A stretch of 64,000 nucleotides of DNA from Crenobacter caeni. Lineage in GTDB: Bacteria; Pseudomonadota; Gammaproteobacteria; Burkholderiales; Chromobacteriaceae. Below are positions 8,632 through 19,851 of the stretch, piece by piece. Under the pieces are notes generated by a model. That model searched no databases. It was not told the origin of the DNA and saw only the letters and a list, made by a program, of their open reading frames with translations. Location: assembly GCF_010435965.1 (NCBI RefSeq), contig NZ_JAAGAA010000011.1, positions 1 through 64,000 on the forward strand, read 5' to 3'. The number at the start of each line of letters is the position of its first letter. Position 1 is the first letter of the stretch. Both the position numbers and the translations under genes were made by a program.

Positions 8632-8958
8632 TTACTCGGCCCGGCGCGAGGCCTTCTCGTCGATGCCGGAGATGCCCTCGCGGCGCTTGAGTTCCATCAG
8701 CACGTCCTCTGGGCGCAAGCCGTGATGGGCAAGCAGCACCAGGGTGTGGAACCACAGGTCGGCGACTTCGCGCACCAGGTGCAGGCGGTCGCCGTCCTTG
8801 GAGGCGAGCAGCACCTCGGCCGATTCCTCGGCCACCTTCTTGAGGATCGCGTCCTCGCCCTTGCGGTACAGGGACGCGACGTAGGAAGACTCGGACGCCG
8901 CCTCGCGGCGGGCTTCGAGCGTGTCGGCCAGCTTGCTCAGCACCTCGGTATCGATCAT
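8632..8958 (-). CDS. hisE: Phosphoribosyl-ATP diphosphatase HisE
   Basis: HisE removes pyrophosphate from phosphoribosyl-ATP, the second step of histidine synthesis. The 108-residue MazG-like all-helical protein contains the family signature [28 protein letters not shown], whose acidic residues bind magnesium. Here it is separate from HisI, which lies 96 bases upstream. A TATACT hexamer on the minus strand in that gap could be a weak internal promoter. Confidence 0.96.
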   Translation of the reverse strand: MIDTEVLSKLADTLEARREAASESSYVASLYRKGEDAILKKVAEESAEVLLASKDGDRLHLVREVADLWFHTLVLLAHHGLRPEDVLMELKRREGISGIDEKASRRAE

Positions 8959-9054
8959 CGGGCAGCCCTTCGGGACGGTTCGAAAAGTATAAGGTGATTT
9001 TATTGCAGCAACGTGAATTTTCGATAGGGAAAACCCGCGATGCCTTGTCCGCCG

Positions 9055-9479
9055 TCAAGCGGACGGGCCGTGTCCGTAGATCTCGGCCGGGTCCTTGCGC
9101 ACCGGGTCGGTCACCTGCCACGCGCCGTCCCGCCACACGCGGTAGAAGCAGGATTCTCGCCCGGTATGGCAGGCGATGCCGCCGGCCTGCGTGATCTGCA
9201 GCACGATCACGTCGCCGTCGCAGTCGAGCCGCATCTCGCTGACCGTCTGCAGGTGGCCGGATTCCTCGCCCTTCTTCCACAGGCGGCCGCGCGAGCGGCT
9301 GTAATAGTGGGCGACGCCGGTCTCGGCCGTCAGCGCGAGCGCCTGGCGGTCCATCCACGCGACCATCAGCACACGCTGGGTCGCCGCGTCCTGCGCGATC
9401 GCGGTGACCAGGCCCTTGTCGTCCCAGCGCACCGCGTCCAGCCAGCTGGCGGTTTCCATCTGTCCGTCCTTGCCTGCGC

Positions 9480-9483
<4 letters not shown>
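9055..9483 (-). CDS. hisI: Phosphoribosyl-AMP cyclohydrolase HisI
   Basis: HisI opens the purine ring of phosphoribosyl-AMP, the third step of histidine synthesis. The 142-residue protein has the zinc/magnesium motif [14 protein letters not shown] and the conserved Cys-rich segment [16 protein letters not shown]. It is monofunctional, with no fused HisE domain. Its start overlaps the hisF stop by four bases. Confidence 0.96.
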
Positions 9484-10244
<761 letters not shown>

Positions 10245-10306
10245 GGCAAAAACCGGGAGAAAGTGCGGAGGGCGCCGCCGCCGGACAGGCCGGCAGCGGC
10301 GCAAGG

Positions 10307-11047
10307 TCAGGCGGACAACTCGTCGGCCAGCGTCTGCGCTGCGGCGAAGTCGATGGTGCCTTCGTAGATCGCGCGACCGGTGATCACGCCCTCGACGCCT
10401 TCGCTCTGAACCGCGCACAGCGCGCGCACGTCGTCGAGACCGGTCAGGCCGCCGGAGGCGATCACCGGTACGGTCAGCGCCTGCGCGAGCTTCACCGTCG
10501 CCTCGACGTTGACACCGTTGAGCATGCCGTCGCGGCCGATGTCGGTGTAGATCACCGACACCACGCCGTAGTCCTCGAAACGGCGGGCCAGGTCGACCAC
10601 GTTGTGCTGGGTCACTTTCGCCCAGCCGTCGGTCGCGACCTGGCCGTCCTTGGCGTCCAGGCCGACGATCACGTGGCCGGGGAAGGCATCGCACGCATCG
10701 TGCAGGAAGCCGGGGTTCTTCACCGCGGCGGTACCGATGATCACGTACTTGAGGCCCATGTCGAGGTAGGCCTCGATGGTGTCCAGGTCGCGGATGCCGC
10801 CACCCAGTTGCACCGGCATGTCGTTGCCGACCTCGCCCAGGATGTCGCGGATCACGCCGCGGTTCTTCGGCTTGCCGGCGAACGCGCCGTTCAGGTCAAC
10901 CAGGTGCAGGCGCCCGGCGCCCTGGTCTCGCCAGTGCACGGCCATTTTCACCGGGTCGTCGGAGAACACGGTCGCGTCGTCCATCACGCCTTGCTTGAGG
11001 CGTACGCACTGTCCGTCCTTGAGGTCGATAGCGGGTATCAGCAGCAT
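10307..11047 (-). CDS. hisA: ProFAR isomerase HisA
   Basis: HisA carries out the Amadori isomerisation of ProFAR to PRFAR. It is a 246-residue half-barrel duplication related to HisF, with [20 protein letters not shown] at the N-terminus (catalytic Asp in AIDLKDG) and the second catalytic Asp in YTDIGRDGM. It lies 62 bases before hisF and 21 bases after hisH within the operon. Confidence 0.98.
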   Translation of the reverse strand: MLLIPAIDLKDGQCVRLKQGVMDDATVFSDDPVKMAVHWRDQGAGRLHLVDLNGAFAGKPKNRGVIRDILGEVGNDMPVQLGGGIRDLDTIEAYLDMGLKYVIIGTAAVKNPGFLHDACDAFPGHVIVGLDAKDGQVATDGWAKVTQHNVVDLARRFEDYGVVSVIYTDIGRDGMLNGVNVEATVKLAQALTVPVIASGGLTGLDDVRALCAVQSEGVEGVITGRAIYEGTIDFAAAQTLADELSA

Positions 11048-11068
11048 GGTGCATTCATCTACGGAAGG

Positions 11069-11710
11069 TTAAACACTGCCATCCCAGGCGAGGAAGTTCT
11101 TCATCATCTGAAGGCCCGCCCGGTGGCTTTTCTCGGTGTGGAACTGCGTGGCAAAAATATTATCGCGGCCGACGATGCACGCGAAGCGGTCCGGGTATTC
11201 GGATTCGCCCAGCGTCAGCGCGCCGGTCGCCGGCGCGAAACGGTAGCTGTGCACGAAGTAGAAGCGCTCGCCGTCTTCGATGCCGGCAAACAGCGGGTGC
11301 GGCCGCGTCTGGAACACCCGGTTCCAGCCCATGTGCGGCACCTTCAGCCGCTCGCCCGCAGCGTCGGTCAGCCCCGGCGCGAAGCGCACCACGTCGCCGG
11401 CGAAGAGGCCGAGGCCCGGCGTATCGCCTTCCTCGCTGTGTTCGAACAGGAGCTGGGCGCCGACGCAGATGCCGAAGAAGGGCTTGCTGCGCGTGGTCTC
11501 CAGCACTGCCTCGGCGAGCCCGTGCGCGTTAAGTTCGCGCATGCAGTCGGGCATCGCGCCCTGGCCCGGGAACACCACCTTGTCGGCGCGCACCACCTCG
11601 TCCGGGTCGGAGGTGAGGAACACCTCGGCGCCGGCGTCGTTGACCGCCTGCACCGACTTCAGGACCGAGTGCAGGTTGCCCATGCCGTAATCGATGATCG
11701 CGACCTTCAT
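11069..11710 (-). CDS. hisH: Imidazole glycerol phosphate synthase glutaminase subunit HisH
   Basis: HisH is a class I glutamine amidotransferase that supplies ammonia to HisF. The 213-residue protein begins [16 protein letters not shown]. The nucleophile Cys is in [10 protein letters not shown], and the His and Glu of the triad are in TQFHTEKSH. Its start overlaps the hisB stop (ATGA), so the two are translationally coupled. Confidence 0.97.
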   Translation of the reverse strand: MKVAIIDYGMGNLHSVLKSVQAVNDAGAEVFLTSDPDEVVRADKVVFPGQGAMPDCMRELNAHGLAEAVLETTRSKPFFGICVGAQLLFEHSEEGDTPGLGLFAGDVVRFAPGLTDAAGERLKVPHMGWNRVFQTRPHPLFAGIEDGERFYFVHSYRFAPATGALTLGESEYPDRFACIVGRDNIFATQFHTEKSHRAGLQMMKNFLAWDGSV

Positions 11711-12300
11711 GCCGTCAGCGTCCCCTTGGTCGACGGCATGCGCCCGGCCATCCGCTCGTCAAACTCGACCGCCATGCGCAGCGCGCGGCCGAAGGCCTTG
11801 AACACCGTCTCGGCCTGGTGGTGGCTGTTCACCCCGCGCAGGTTGTCGATGTGCAGGGTGACCATCGCATGGTTGACGAAGCCGTGGAAGAACTCGGAAA
11901 ACAGGTCGACGTCGAAGCTGCCGATCGCCGCGCGGGTGAACGGCAGGTGGTACTCGAGCCCCGGCCGGCCGGACAGGTCGATCACCACCCGGCTCAAGGC
12001 CTCGTCCAGCGGCACGTAGGCGTGGCCGTAGCGGCGGATGCCCTGCTTGTCGCCGATGGCGCGCGCGAAGGCCTGCCCCAGCGTGATGCCGATATCCTCG
12101 ACCGTGTGGTGCGCGTCGATGTGCAGGTCGCCGACCGCGTGGATGTCGAGGTCGATCAGCCCGTGGCGGGCGACCTGGTCGAGCATGTGTTCGAGAAAGG
12201 GCACGCCGGTGTCGAAACGGGCAATGCCGGTGCCGTCGAGGTTGACCGAAACGGTGATCTGCGTCTCGGCGGTGTTGCGGGTGACAGTCGCGCTACGCAT
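11707..12300 (-). CDS. hisB: Imidazoleglycerol-phosphate dehydratase HisB
   Basis: HisB dehydrates imidazole-glycerol phosphate. At 197 residues this is the monofunctional form without the histidinol-phosphatase domain of enteric HisB, so a separate phosphatase must be encoded elsewhere. The manganese-binding motifs HHTVEDIGI and [14 protein letters not shown] are present, as is the closing segment [18 protein letters not shown]. It lies 3 bases after hisC and overlaps hisH. Confidence 0.97.
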   Translation of the reverse strand: MRSATVTRNTAETQITVSVNLDGTGIARFDTGVPFLEHMLDQVARHGLIDLDIHAVGDLHIDAHHTVEDIGITLGQAFARAIGDKQGIRRYGHAYVPLDEALSRVVIDLSGRPGLEYHLPFTRAAIGSFDVDLFSEFFHGFVNHAMVTLHIDNLRGVNSHHQAETVFKAFGRALRMAVEFDERMAGRMPSTKGTLTA

Positions 12301-12303
12301 GGT

Positions 12304-13374
12304 TCACGCCAGTTCCTGTTGCAGTGCGGACAAGACCGCGTCGTTTTCTTCGGGGGCGCCGACGGTGAAACGCAGGCAGTTTTCCAGCAACGGATGCGCG
12401 CCGTCGAGCTTCTTGATCAGGATGCCGCGCGCCTTGAGCGCGGCGAACAGCGCACCGGCGCCCGCCACCCGGCAGGTGACGAAGTTCGCTTCGCTCGCGA
12501 ACACCTCGACCCCCGGCAGCGCGGCCAGACCGGCAAACAGCCGCGCACGCTCGGCGCGCAACAGCGCCGCCTGCTCGTCGAACAGCGCGAGGTGATCGAG
12601 CGCGAAGTGCGCAGCTTCCTGCGTCAACACGTTGACGTTGTACGGCGGGCGCACCTTGTCGATTTCGGAGACCCAGGCGGCGGCGCCTGCCGCGTAGCCC
12701 AGGCGGATGCCGGCCAGCCCCACCTTGGAGAGCGTGCGCATCACCAGGAGGTTGTCGACCTCGCCGGCAAGGTCCATCAGGCTGTCGTCGGCGAAGGCCT
12801 GGTACGCCTCGTCGACCACCACCAGGCCCGGCGCGGCGGCGAGCACCGCCTCGACGTCGGCGCGCGCGTAGCGGTTGCCGGTCGGGTTGTTCGGGTACGC
12901 GATGAACACCAGCGCCGGCTGGTGCGCCTCGATGGCCGCGAGCAAGGCGTCAAGGTTGAGGCTGAAGTCCGCGTTCAGCGGGACGCCGACGTAGCGCATG
13001 CCGGCGAGCTCGGCGTTCACGCGGTACATCACGAAGGAAGGCTCGAGCGCGAGCATGGTGGCACCGGGACGCGCCAGCGCCTGCGTCACCAGCGTGATCA
13101 GTTCGTCCGAACCATTGCCCAGCAACAGTTGCGCGGCAGGCGGGATGCCGAAGGCGTCGGCGAGCCGCACCTTGAGTCCGCCGCCGGACGGGTCGGGATA
13201 ACGGTTGACGGCGACGCGGCCGAGGCGGCTGCCCAGTTCTTCCTGCAGGGCGGGCGGCAACGGGAACGGGTTTTCCATCGCGTCGAGCTTGATCATGCCG
13301 CGCGCGTCGGCGACATGGTAGGCGTGCATGGCGGCCACTTCCGGGCGCACCCATGCTTGGGCTGCTGGTTTCAT
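12304..13374 (-). CDS. hisC: Histidinol-phosphate aminotransferase HisC
   Basis: HisC is the PLP-dependent transaminase acting on imidazole-acetol phosphate. The 356-residue protein has the substrate segment KLDAMENPFPLP, LLGNGSDELI, the PLP-contacting AYPNNPTGN and DEAYQAFA, and the PLP-binding Lys in RTLSKVGLAG. The ATG at 13374 was preferred over an in-frame ATG at 13401 because the family aligns from there; the upstream choice would add nine basic residues. Confidence 0.96.
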   Translation of the reverse strand: MKPAAQAWVRPEVAAMHAYHVADARGMIKLDAMENPFPLPPALQEELGSRLGRVAVNRYPDPSGGGLKVRLADAFGIPPAAQLLLGNGSDELITLVTQALARPGATMLALEPSFVMYRVNAELAGMRYVGVPLNADFSLNLDALLAAIEAHQPALVFIAYPNNPTGNRYARADVEAVLAAAPGLVVVDEAYQAFADDSLMDLAGEVDNLLVMRTLSKVGLAGIRLGYAAGAAAWVSEIDKVRPPYNVNVLTQEAAHFALDHLALFDEQAALLRAERARLFAGLAALPGVEVFASEANFVTCRVAGAGALFAALKARGILIKKLDGAHPLLENCLRFTVGAPEENDAVLSALQQELA

Positions 13375-13474
13375 CGGTCTGCTTCGTCTGGTGCGCGTCA
13401 TCTGGACGACACGCGAAATATCCGCATATCGTAACGGTTTATCGGCCGGCGGGCGAGCGCGTCGCCCGCCCGGC

Positions 13475-14773
13475 TCAGTCCTGACCTGTCAGCCGCAGCT
13501 CGGCGGCGCGCGCGTGCGCGGTCAGCCCCTCGCCGTGCGCGAGCACGCTGGCGATGCGGCCGAGCTTGTCCGCCCCCTCGCGCGACACGCGGATCAGGCT
13601 GGTACGCTTCTGGAAGTCGTACACGCCCAAGGGGCTCGCAAAGCGCGCGGTCCGGCTGGTCGGCAGCACATGGTTGGGGCCGGCGCAGTAGTCGCCGAGG
13701 CTCTCCGAGGTGAAGCGCCCCATGAAGATCGCGCCGGCGTGCTTGAGCGCCGGCAGCCACGCGTCGGGGTCGGCCACCGACAGCTCGAGGTGCTCGGGCG
13801 CGATGTAGTTGGCGATGCGGCACGCCTCGTCGAGGTCGGTTACCTGCACCAGGGCGCCGCGGTTCTCGAGCGACGCGGCGATGATGTCGCGCCGCGGCAT
13901 GTCCGGCAGCAGCCGCTCGATGCTCGCCGCGACCGCGTCGAGGTAGGCGGCGTCCGGGCACAGCAGGATCGCCTGCGCGATCTCGTCGTGCTCGGCCTGG
14001 CTAAAGAGATCCATCGCGATCCAGTCCGGGTCGGTGCTGCCGTCGCACACCACCAGAATCTCGGACGGGCCGGCGACCATGTCGATGCCGACCACGCCGA
14101 ACACGCGGCGCTTGGCGGCGGCCACGTAGGCGTTGCCCGGGCCGGTGATCTTGTCGACCTGGGCGATGCTCTGGGTACCGTAGGCAAGCGCGGCGACCGC
14201 CTGCGCACCGCCGACGGTGTACACCTGGTCGACGCCGGCGATATACGCGGCAGCCAGCACCAGGTCGTTACGCTCGCCCCCCGGGGTTGGCACCACCATG
14301 ACGATCTCGCCGACACCGGCGACCTTGGCCGGCAGTGCGTTCATCAGCACCGAGCTCGGATACGCCGCCTTGCCGCCGGGCACGTAGATGCCGACCCGGT
14401 CGAGCGCCGTCACCTGCTGGCCGAGCAGGGTGCCGTCCTCGTCCTCGTACTGCCAGGAGTGCGCGAGCTGCTTCTCGTGGTAGCGGCGCACCCGCTCGGC
14501 GGCGGCGGACAGCGCCGCGCGCTCGGCTTCGGGCAGGCGCAGGAAGGCCGCCTCAAGCGCGTCGCGGCCCAGCGTCAGCTCGGCCATCGACGAGGCCTGC
14601 ATGCGGTCGAAGCGGTTGGTGTACTCGATGAGCGCCGCGTCGCCGCGCGCCTTCACGTCGGCGCAGATCGCGGCGACACGCTCGTCGATGGCCGGGTCCT
14701 GCGCTGTCTCGAACGCCAGCAGCGCCTGCAGGCGTTCGCCGAAATCCGCGTCACCGCTGTTCAACCTTTGCAT
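13475..14773 (-). CDS. hisD: Histidinol dehydrogenase HisD
   Basis: HisD oxidises histidinol to histidine in two NAD-dependent steps and needs zinc. The 432-residue protein shows the family core: [53 protein letters not shown], and the catalytic pair in YIAPEHLEL with GPNHVLPTS further on. Its first 13 bases overlap the end of hisG, indicating coupling. Confidence 0.98.
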   Translation of the reverse strand: MQRLNSGDADFGERLQALLAFETAQDPAIDERVAAICADVKARGDAALIEYTNRFDRMQASSMAELTLGRDALEAAFLRLPEAERAALSAAAERVRRYHEKQLAHSWQYEDEDGTLLGQQVTALDRVGIYVPGGKAAYPSSVLMNALPAKVAGVGEIVMVVPTPGGERNDLVLAAAYIAGVDQVYTVGGAQAVAALAYGTQSIAQVDKITGPGNAYVAAAKRRVFGVVGIDMVAGPSEILVVCDGSTDPDWIAMDLFSQAEHDEIAQAILLCPDAAYLDAVAASIERLLPDMPRRDIIAASLENRGALVQVTDLDEACRIANYIAPEHLELSVADPDAWLPALKHAGAIFMGRFTSESLGDYCAGPNHVLPTSRTARFASPLGVYDFQKRTSLIRVSREGADKLGRIASVLAHGEGLTAHARAAELRLTGQD

Positions 14774-15423
14774 GCTGCCTCCCCCTGGCGGACCACCGAC
14801 GAGAACGCGTCGAGCACCGGCTGGATCGCGCCGTACTTGAGCTTGAGCGCGGCCTGGTTGACCACCAGCCGCGAGCTGATGTCGAGGATATGCTCGACGG
14901 CAACCAGGCGGTTCGCCTTCAGCGTGCCACCGGTCGACACCAGGTCGACGATCGCGTCGGACAGGCCGACCAGCGGCGCCAGCTCCATCGAGCCGTACAG
15001 CTTGATGATGTCGACGTGCACGCCCTTCTTGGCGAAATGCTCGCGCGCGATCAGCGGGTACTTGCTCGCCACCTTCAGGCGCGCTCCCTTCTTCACCGCG
15101 GCGTCGTAGTCGAAGCCCTCGGGTACCGCGACCATCATCCTGCAGCGCGCGATATTGAGGTCGAGCATCTGGTACAGGCCGTCGCCGCCGTGCTCGATCA
15201 GCACGTCGCGCCCGGCGATGCCCAGGTCGGCGGCGCCGTACTGCACATAGGTCGGCACGTCGGACGCGCGCACGATGACGAGGCGCACGTCGTCGCGGTT
15301 GGTGCCGATGATCAGCTTGCGCGAGGACTCCGGGTCCTCGGCCGGGACGATGCCCGCCGCCGCCAGCAGCGGCAGCGTTTCTTCGAAGATGCGCCCCTTG
15401 GACAGCGCGATGGTCAGCTTCAT
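14761..15423 (-). CDS. hisG: ATP phosphoribosyltransferase, short-form catalytic subunit HisG
   Basis: HisG joins ATP and PRPP, the committed step of histidine synthesis. At 220 residues it is the short form lacking the C-terminal regulatory domain, so by family rule it works with HisZ, which is not in this window. The family segments are [32 protein letters not shown] and [16 protein letters not shown]. It is the first his gene, 22 bases downstream of the PilZ gene, so the operon promoter may lie further upstream. Confidence 0.97.
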   Translation of the reverse strand: MKLTIALSKGRIFEETLPLLAAAGIVPAEDPESSRKLIIGTNRDDVRLVIVRASDVPTYVQYGAADLGIAGRDVLIEHGGDGLYQMLDLNIARCRMMVAVPEGFDYDAAVKKGARLKVASKYPLIAREHFAKKGVHVDIIKLYGSMELAPLVGLSDAIVDLVSTGGTLKANRLVAVEHILDISSRLVVNQAALKLKYGAIQPVLDAFSSVVRQGEAACKG

Positions 15424-15445
15424 GATGGTTTCTTGGTGTGGATGG

Positions 15446-16195
15446 TCAACGGGTCAGCGCTCGGCGTTCTCGCTCGAGCTGGGCGACGTAGCGCTGGACG
15501 AGGCCCTCGCGCGCCGTGCTCATGTTCAGGAACTGGCAACCGATACGCGTCGCCGGGTTGCCGTTGGTCAGAGTCAGCGCACGCCGGTTGCGCACCTCGA
15601 TGCCGACCGGCAGCACGCCAAGCCCGGGCAACTCGACGCTGCAGTCGGCGTAGCGCTGGCCGTAGTCGAAGCCGGCCAGGTCGTGCTCGGGCAAGTCGAG
15701 CGCCATGCCGCCGATACTGATGTCGAACAGCGGCAGCAGCAACTCGCCGGCGGGGTGGTCAAGCACGCGGCAGTACACCGGGTTCGCCAGCGGCGTCTTC
15801 ACGCGGAACATCTCGCGCCGCTGCAGGCGGATCATCGCGGCGGGCAAGGCGGCTTCGAACGCCGGCCGGCCCTCGAATTCGATTTCGCGCGGCTGGCCGG
15901 TCGAGAACTGGGTCTTGATGCCGTCGGGCGCGCAGGCGAACACATTGTGCGGGCAGGCGAGCAGGATGCGGTTGGCGGCCTCGTTGCCGCCCCAGTCGAA
16001 CACCAGCGTGCCGGTTTGGGCGTCGGCGGCGAGCACGCGGGTCAGCACGCAGTTCTTGCCCTGGTTCGAGTAGACGGTAAGCATCACCCCCACCTGCGCG
16101 AGACCGCGCAGGTGGTGGACGATTTCCAGCGGGGAAGTCAGCGTGTAACGCTCGAGCTCGGTTGCGCCGCCCTGGCTGCCGGGTGCTGCACTCAC
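15446..16195 (-). CDS. PilZ-domain flagellar brake protein, YcgR family
   Basis: This is a 249-residue cyclic-di-GMP receptor of the YcgR type. Residues about 20-115 form the YcgR_N-like beta-barrel. The linker carries the c-di-GMP-binding Arg motif [11 protein letters not shown], and the C-terminal PilZ barrel has the [12 protein letters not shown] motif (D/NxSxxG). When c-di-GMP is bound such proteins slow the flagellar motor. It starts with GTG at 16195. It is one of three c-di-GMP-linked elements in the window, with the diguanylate cyclase at 42351 and the LapA-type adhesin. Confidence 0.88.
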   Translation of the reverse strand: MSAAPGSQGGATELERYTLTSPLEIVHHLRGLAQVGVMLTVYSNQGKNCVLTRVLAADAQTGTLVFDWGGNEAANRILLACPHNVFACAPDGIKTQFSTGQPREIEFEGRPAFEAALPAAMIRLQRREMFRVKTPLANPVYCRVLDHPAGELLLPLFDISIGGMALDLPEHDLAGFDYGQRYADCSVELPGLGVLPVGIEVRNRRALTLTNGNPATRIGCQFLNMSTAREGLVQRYVAQLERERRALTR

Positions 16196-16233
16196 ATCAA
16201 AATCCTGTCGTTCGGTCTTCGTGTCGCCACAGT

Positions 16234-16830
16234 TTACCGCAACAAAATACGAATATCATGGGCGAGCGCGTCAGCCGGCGTGCCGTACGCCTGGTAGACG
16301 CGCAACTGGCCGTCGCGGCCGATCAGGTAGGAGCCGGCGCTGTGGTCCAGCGTGTAGCCGCCGCCCTCGCCCGCCACCCTGTTCGCGACCACCTTGAAGC
16401 GCCCGGCGACGGCGGCCACCTCGTCCGCCGTGCCGGTCAGGCCGACGAAGGCCGGGTCGAAATGCGGCACGTAGCCCTTAAGCACGGCCGGCGTGTCGCG
16501 CGCGGGGTCGAGCGAGACGAACAACACCTGCAAGCCGCGCCCGTCCTCGCCCAGCGCGCGGCGCGCGGCGGCGTACTCGAGCATCGTCGTCGGGCACACG
16601 TCCGGGCAGTGGGTGTAGCCGAAGAACAGCGCGACCACCTTGCCGCGGTAGTCGGACAGCGCGACGCGCTGACCGTCGTGCGCGGTCAGCGCAAAGTCGC
16701 CGCCGAAGGCGACGCCGGAGAGGTCGCTGCCCTTGAACGGCAGCTTCTGCACCGGCGGCTCGGCGGGCGAACAGGCGGCCAGCACCAGAGGCAGGCACAC
16801 GAGGCGTAACAGGCGAAGCAGGCGGGACAT
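16234..16830 (-). CDS. SCO1/SenC family copper chaperone lipoprotein
   Basis: SCO proteins deliver copper to the CuA centre of cytochrome oxidase subunit II. The 198-residue protein has a lipoprotein signal peptide with lipobox LAAC (Cys20), then a thioredoxin fold with the copper-binding pair in HCPDVCPTTM and the third ligand His in TLDHSAGSYL. Its ATG overlaps the ctaB stop by one base (TGATG). It is the last gene of the cox cluster. Confidence 0.96.
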   Translation of the reverse strand: MSRLLRLLRLVCLPLVLAACSPAEPPVQKLPFKGSDLSGVAFGGDFALTAHDGQRVALSDYRGKVVALFFGYTHCPDVCPTTMLEYAAARRALGEDGRGLQVLFVSLDPARDTPAVLKGYVPHFDPAFVGLTGTADEVAAVAGRFKVVANRVAGEGGGYTLDHSAGSYLIGRDGQLRVYQAYGTPADALAHDIRILLR

Positions 16831-17729
16831 CAGCTGACGGGGATCATCCAGTAGTGGTCGACGAGCAGCGCGGCGAACATCAGCGTCAGGTAGCTGATCG
16901 ACTGCCGGAACATGCGCCGCGCGGTCTCGTCGGCGTAGTGTATATGCAATTTGCGTGCGATGCCGATAAAGCGCGCGTTCAGCAGCAGCGCTGCCGCGAG
17001 ATACAGTGCGCCGCTCTCGCCCAGCGCGACCGGCAGCAGGCTGACAGCGGCAAGCAACCACGCGTAGAGCAGCATCGACAGCGTGGTGAAGCGCTCGCCG
17101 TGGGTAAGCGGCAGCATCGGCAGGCCGGCGGCGCGGTACTCGTCGCGCCGGTACAGCGCGAGCGCCCAGAAGTGCGGCGGCGTCCAAGCATAGATGATCA
17201 GGAACAGCACCATCGCCATCGCGCCGACTTCGCCGGTCGCCGCCGCCCAGCCGAGGATGGGCGGCATCGCGCCGCTGGCGCCGCCGATCACGATGTTCTG
17301 CGGCGTGTTCGGCTTGAGCAGCAGGGTGTAGACGATGGCATAGCCGACGAAGGTCGCGAGCGTCAGAGACGCGGTCAGCGCGTTGACGAAGCCGACCAAG
17401 AGCGCCATGCCCAGGCCCCCTGCAGTGAGCGCGACCGTCAGCACCAGCGCGAAGCCCGCCTCGCCGCTGGCGGTGGCGCGGCGCTGGGTGCGGCGCATCC
17501 GCGCGTCGATGGTGCGCTCGACCAGGCAGTTGACCATCGCGGCGGCGCCGGCGACCAGCCCGATGCCCAGCGTCGCGGCGATGAGCAGGCCCGGTTCCGG
17601 TAAACCCGGTGTCGCGAGCAGCATGCCGATCACCGCGCAGAACACGATCAGCAGTACCACCCGAGGCTTGGCCAGCCGCCACAGTTGCGCGGGCAGCGCC
17701 GCCACCCGTCCTGCCTGCATCGTCGTCAT
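16830..17729 (-). CDS. ctaB: Protoheme IX farnesyltransferase (heme O synthase)
   Basis: CtaB attaches a farnesyl group to heme B to give heme O, the precursor of heme A. The 299-residue polytopic protein has the UbiA-type first Asp-rich site [18 protein letters not shown], the second conserved loop [23 protein letters not shown], and about nine membrane helices. It overlaps ctaA by four bases and touches the SCO gene, so ctaA-ctaB-SCO are coupled. Confidence 0.98.
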   Translation of the reverse strand: MTTMQAGRVAALPAQLWRLAKPRVVLLIVFCAVIGMLLATPGLPEPGLLIAATLGIGLVAGAAAMVNCLVERTIDARMRRTQRRATASGEAGFALVLTVALTAGGLGMALLVGFVNALTASLTLATFVGYAIVYTLLLKPNTPQNIVIGGASGAMPPILGWAAATGEVGAMAMVLFLIIYAWTPPHFWALALYRRDEYRAAGLPMLPLTHGERFTTLSMLLYAWLLAAVSLLPVALGESGALYLAAALLLNARFIGIARKLHIHYADETARRMFRQSISYLTLMFAALLVDHYWMIPVS

Positions 17730-18757
17730 CGCACGCCTCCTTGCTGGCCGAATAGATAAAGACGGCGGCCGACCGCCGACGCCAGCGGCGCGCGGGCACG
17801 CACCGCCACCGACAGCACGCCCGCCGCGAGCAGCATCGCCCCCGCGTTATGCGCGACCGCCAGCGGCAGCGGCAAGGCGAACACCACGTTGGCGACGCCC
17901 AGGCCGACCTGCAGCGCCCACAGCGACACCAGCCACCGCCGGCTCGCCCGCCACGCAGGCACCCCGCGCGTGTGCCACACCAGCGCGATCAGCAGCATGC
18001 TCAAGAGCAGCGCGCCCGCCCGGTGCAGCCAGTGGATGGCGACCAGCGCACCCCAGCCAAGCGGCGTGCCGTCCGGCCCCTCGCCCAGCGCGCGCGTCAC
18101 GTGCAGCGCGGCGGTAAAGTCCATGCCCTCCGGCCACCACGCGCCGTTGCACTGCGGGAAGCCCTGGCAGGCGGGCGCCGCATAGTTGGACGTCACCCAG
18201 CCGCCAAGCAGCACCTGCACGGCCACCGCCGCGACCAGCGCCCAGGCGAGCCCTCGCACCGGCTGCGGCGCCGGCAGCGGTGCGAGGCTGGCGCGGGCGA
18301 GCAGCGCCGCAATCAGCGCGACGATAGCGACGCCGCCGATCAGGTGCAGGCTGACGATCGCCGGTTTCAGCAGCAGGGTCACCGTCCACATGCCAAGCAG
18401 CCCCTGAAAAATCACCGCCGCGAGCAGCACGCCGGCGAGCAGCCGCTGCGTACGCTGGCGCCACGCCAGCCAGGCGATGCCGACGATCACCAGCCCCAGC
18501 GCCGAGGCGAGGTAGCGGTGGCTCATCTCCTTCCACGCCTTGGCGAGGCTGACCGGCCCGTGCGGGTCGGCCGCGTGCACGTCGACGATCACGTCGCGCG
18601 CGTGCGCCGGGCTGAGCTTGCCGTAGCAGCCCGGCCAGTCCGGGCAGCCAAGCCCGGCGTCCGACAGCCGCACGTAGGCACCCAAGGGCACCACCACGCA
18701 GGCGATTAGAAGCGCGAGCCACAACAGGCGGCGCATATTGGCAGGCATCCTTCGCAT
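17726..18757 (-). CDS. ctaA: Heme A synthase, COX15/CtaA family
   Basis: CtaA oxidises the C8 methyl of heme O to make heme A for the aa3 oxidase. The 343-residue protein has eight membrane helices, the loop [21 protein letters not shown], heme-ligating His residues in [14 protein letters not shown] and IHWLHRAGA, and the internal repeat [19 protein letters not shown]. It overlaps ctaB (ATGA). Confidence 0.97.
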   Translation of the reverse strand: MRRMPANMRRLLWLALLIACVVVPLGAYVRLSDAGLGCPDWPGCYGKLSPAHARDVIVDVHAADPHGPVSLAKAWKEMSHRYLASALGLVIVGIAWLAWRQRTQRLLAGVLLAAVIFQGLLGMWTVTLLLKPAIVSLHLIGGVAIVALIAALLARASLAPLPAPQPVRGLAWALVAAVAVQVLLGGWVTSNYAAPACQGFPQCNGAWWPEGMDFTAALHVTRALGEGPDGTPLGWGALVAIHWLHRAGALLLSMLLIALVWHTRGVPAWRASRRWLVSLWALQVGLGVANVVFALPLPLAVAHNAGAMLLAAGVLSVAVRARAPLASAVGRRLYLFGQQGGVR

Positions 18758-18759
18758 GC

Positions 18760-19206
18760 TCAGCCCTCCCGCCCGAGGCCGTTGTTGGTCTTGATCACCT
18801 TGCCCACCTCGCGGATCAGGCGCACCGGGTCGGCCGACGCCGGGTAGGCGAGCACCTGGTTGCCCCGCGGGTCGACCAGCACCCGGCTGCCCGGTGCCTT
18901 GCCGGCAGCGGAGAGATGCAGGGTCGATAGCCGGTTCGCCTGCTCGCCCTGCGCGACGCGGATGCGCTCGAGGCCGGCGAGCCGGTCGCGGCAGGCGGCG
19001 TCACAAGGCGCCGCCTCGTACTGCACCAGCACCCAGCGCCCGGCGGGCCAGGCGCCCGGGGCGGCGTCGGCGAACGGCCGCGTCGGCAACAGGGTGCCGT
19101 AGCTCTTGCCGCCCGCCGGCGGCGCGCCGAAATACAGCGCGGTCGACAGCACGACCGGCGAGATGCACAGCGCGAAGATCAACGCGAGTTTGCCGCGGGG
19201 AGTCAT
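18760..19206 (-). CDS. Membrane-anchored cytochrome oxidase-associated protein, function unknown
   Basis: This 148-residue protein has one N-terminal membrane segment (LALIFALCISPVVLSTALYF) and a periplasmic domain containing a CDAAC pair within YEAAPCDAACRDRLAGLERI and a later VDPRGNQVLAYPASADP. It recalls a reduced thioredoxin-like fold. Proteins like this sit between SURF1 and CtaA in betaproteobacterial cox clusters; their role in assembly is inferred from position. Its start overlaps the SURF1 stop by four bases. Confidence 0.75.
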   Translation of the reverse strand: MTPRGKLALIFALCISPVVLSTALYFGAPPAGGKSYGTLLPTRPFADAAPGAWPAGRWVLVQYEAAPCDAACRDRLAGLERIRVAQGEQANRLSTLHLSAAGKAPGSRVLVDPRGNQVLAYPASADPVRLIREVGKVIKTNNGLGREG

Positions 19207-19829
19207 GGCGTGGTCCTCCTGGAGGGTACGGTCAGCCGCCACGCGAGCGGCACGAGCAGCAGCCCGAGCAGCAGCCACTGCAAGGCGTAGCCGTAGTGGC
19301 GGCGCGGATCGAACGAAGGGCGCAGCGGCGATGCGGTGAGCCCCGCAAGCGGCGGCGCCATCACCAGCACGCCCGCCAAGAGGCCCGGGTAGCGCACGGA
19401 GAGCGCGGCGACGTCCGGCGCGTCGACCTCGCCCGCCGCGCCGTGCACGGCGCCGGCGAGGGTGAACGGCCGCGGCCAGCGCTGCCAGGACCCGCTGCCC
19501 GCCAGCCGCGCAGGCAGCTCGCCCCCCGCCTCGCCCTGCCCCGCGTCGACCATCAGGTGGCGGCCGTCCGCCAGACGCAGCGGCAGCCAGACCCGTACCC
19601 GCCCGTCCATCTGCCGCCAGAACAGCGCCGGCCCCGCCAGCTGGCCCGCAAACGCGGCGCGCCGGCCGGGTTCGGCGGTAGCGAGCGCGTCCACCGGCAA
19701 GGGCGCACGAGCGGCGGCGGCGGCCAGTGCCGCAAGTTCCGCGCTGCGCGCCGCGCCGCGCTGCCACTGCCAGGCGGCCAGCGCGAACGGCAGCAGGCAG
19801 AGCAGCCACAGCGCACTAGACTTGAGCAA
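19203..19829 (-). CDS. SURF1 family cytochrome oxidase biogenesis protein
   Basis: SURF1 assists heme A insertion into oxidase subunit I. The protein has an N-terminal helix (LWLLCLLPFALAAWQWQRGAA), a periplasmic domain with RVRVWLPLRLADGRHLMVDAGQG, and a C-terminal helix preceded by HYGYALQWLLLGLLLVPLAW, the usual YxxQW signature. The chosen start is a TTG at 19829 (208 residues) preceded by AGGGA; an ATG at 19886 would give 227 residues but overlap the start of the divergent DUF2909 gene. Start uncertain, identity fair to good. Confidence 0.82.
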   Translation of the reverse strand: MLKSSALWLLCLLPFALAAWQWQRGAARSAELAALAAAAARAPLPVDALATAEPGRRAAFAGQLAGPALFWRQMDGRVRVWLPLRLADGRHLMVDAGQGEAGGELPARLAGSGSWQRWPRPFTLAGAVHGAAGEVDAPDVAALSVRYPGLLAGVLVMAPPLAGLTASPLRPSFDPRRHYGYALQWLLLGLLLVPLAWRLTVPSRRTTP

Positions 19830-19851
19830 ACGTCCCTGGGGGGAGCCTTTC

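Noticed and set aside
15424-15445. Histidine leader peptide before hisG
   Set aside because: Only 22 bases separate hisG from the PilZ gene and no His-rich frame is present.
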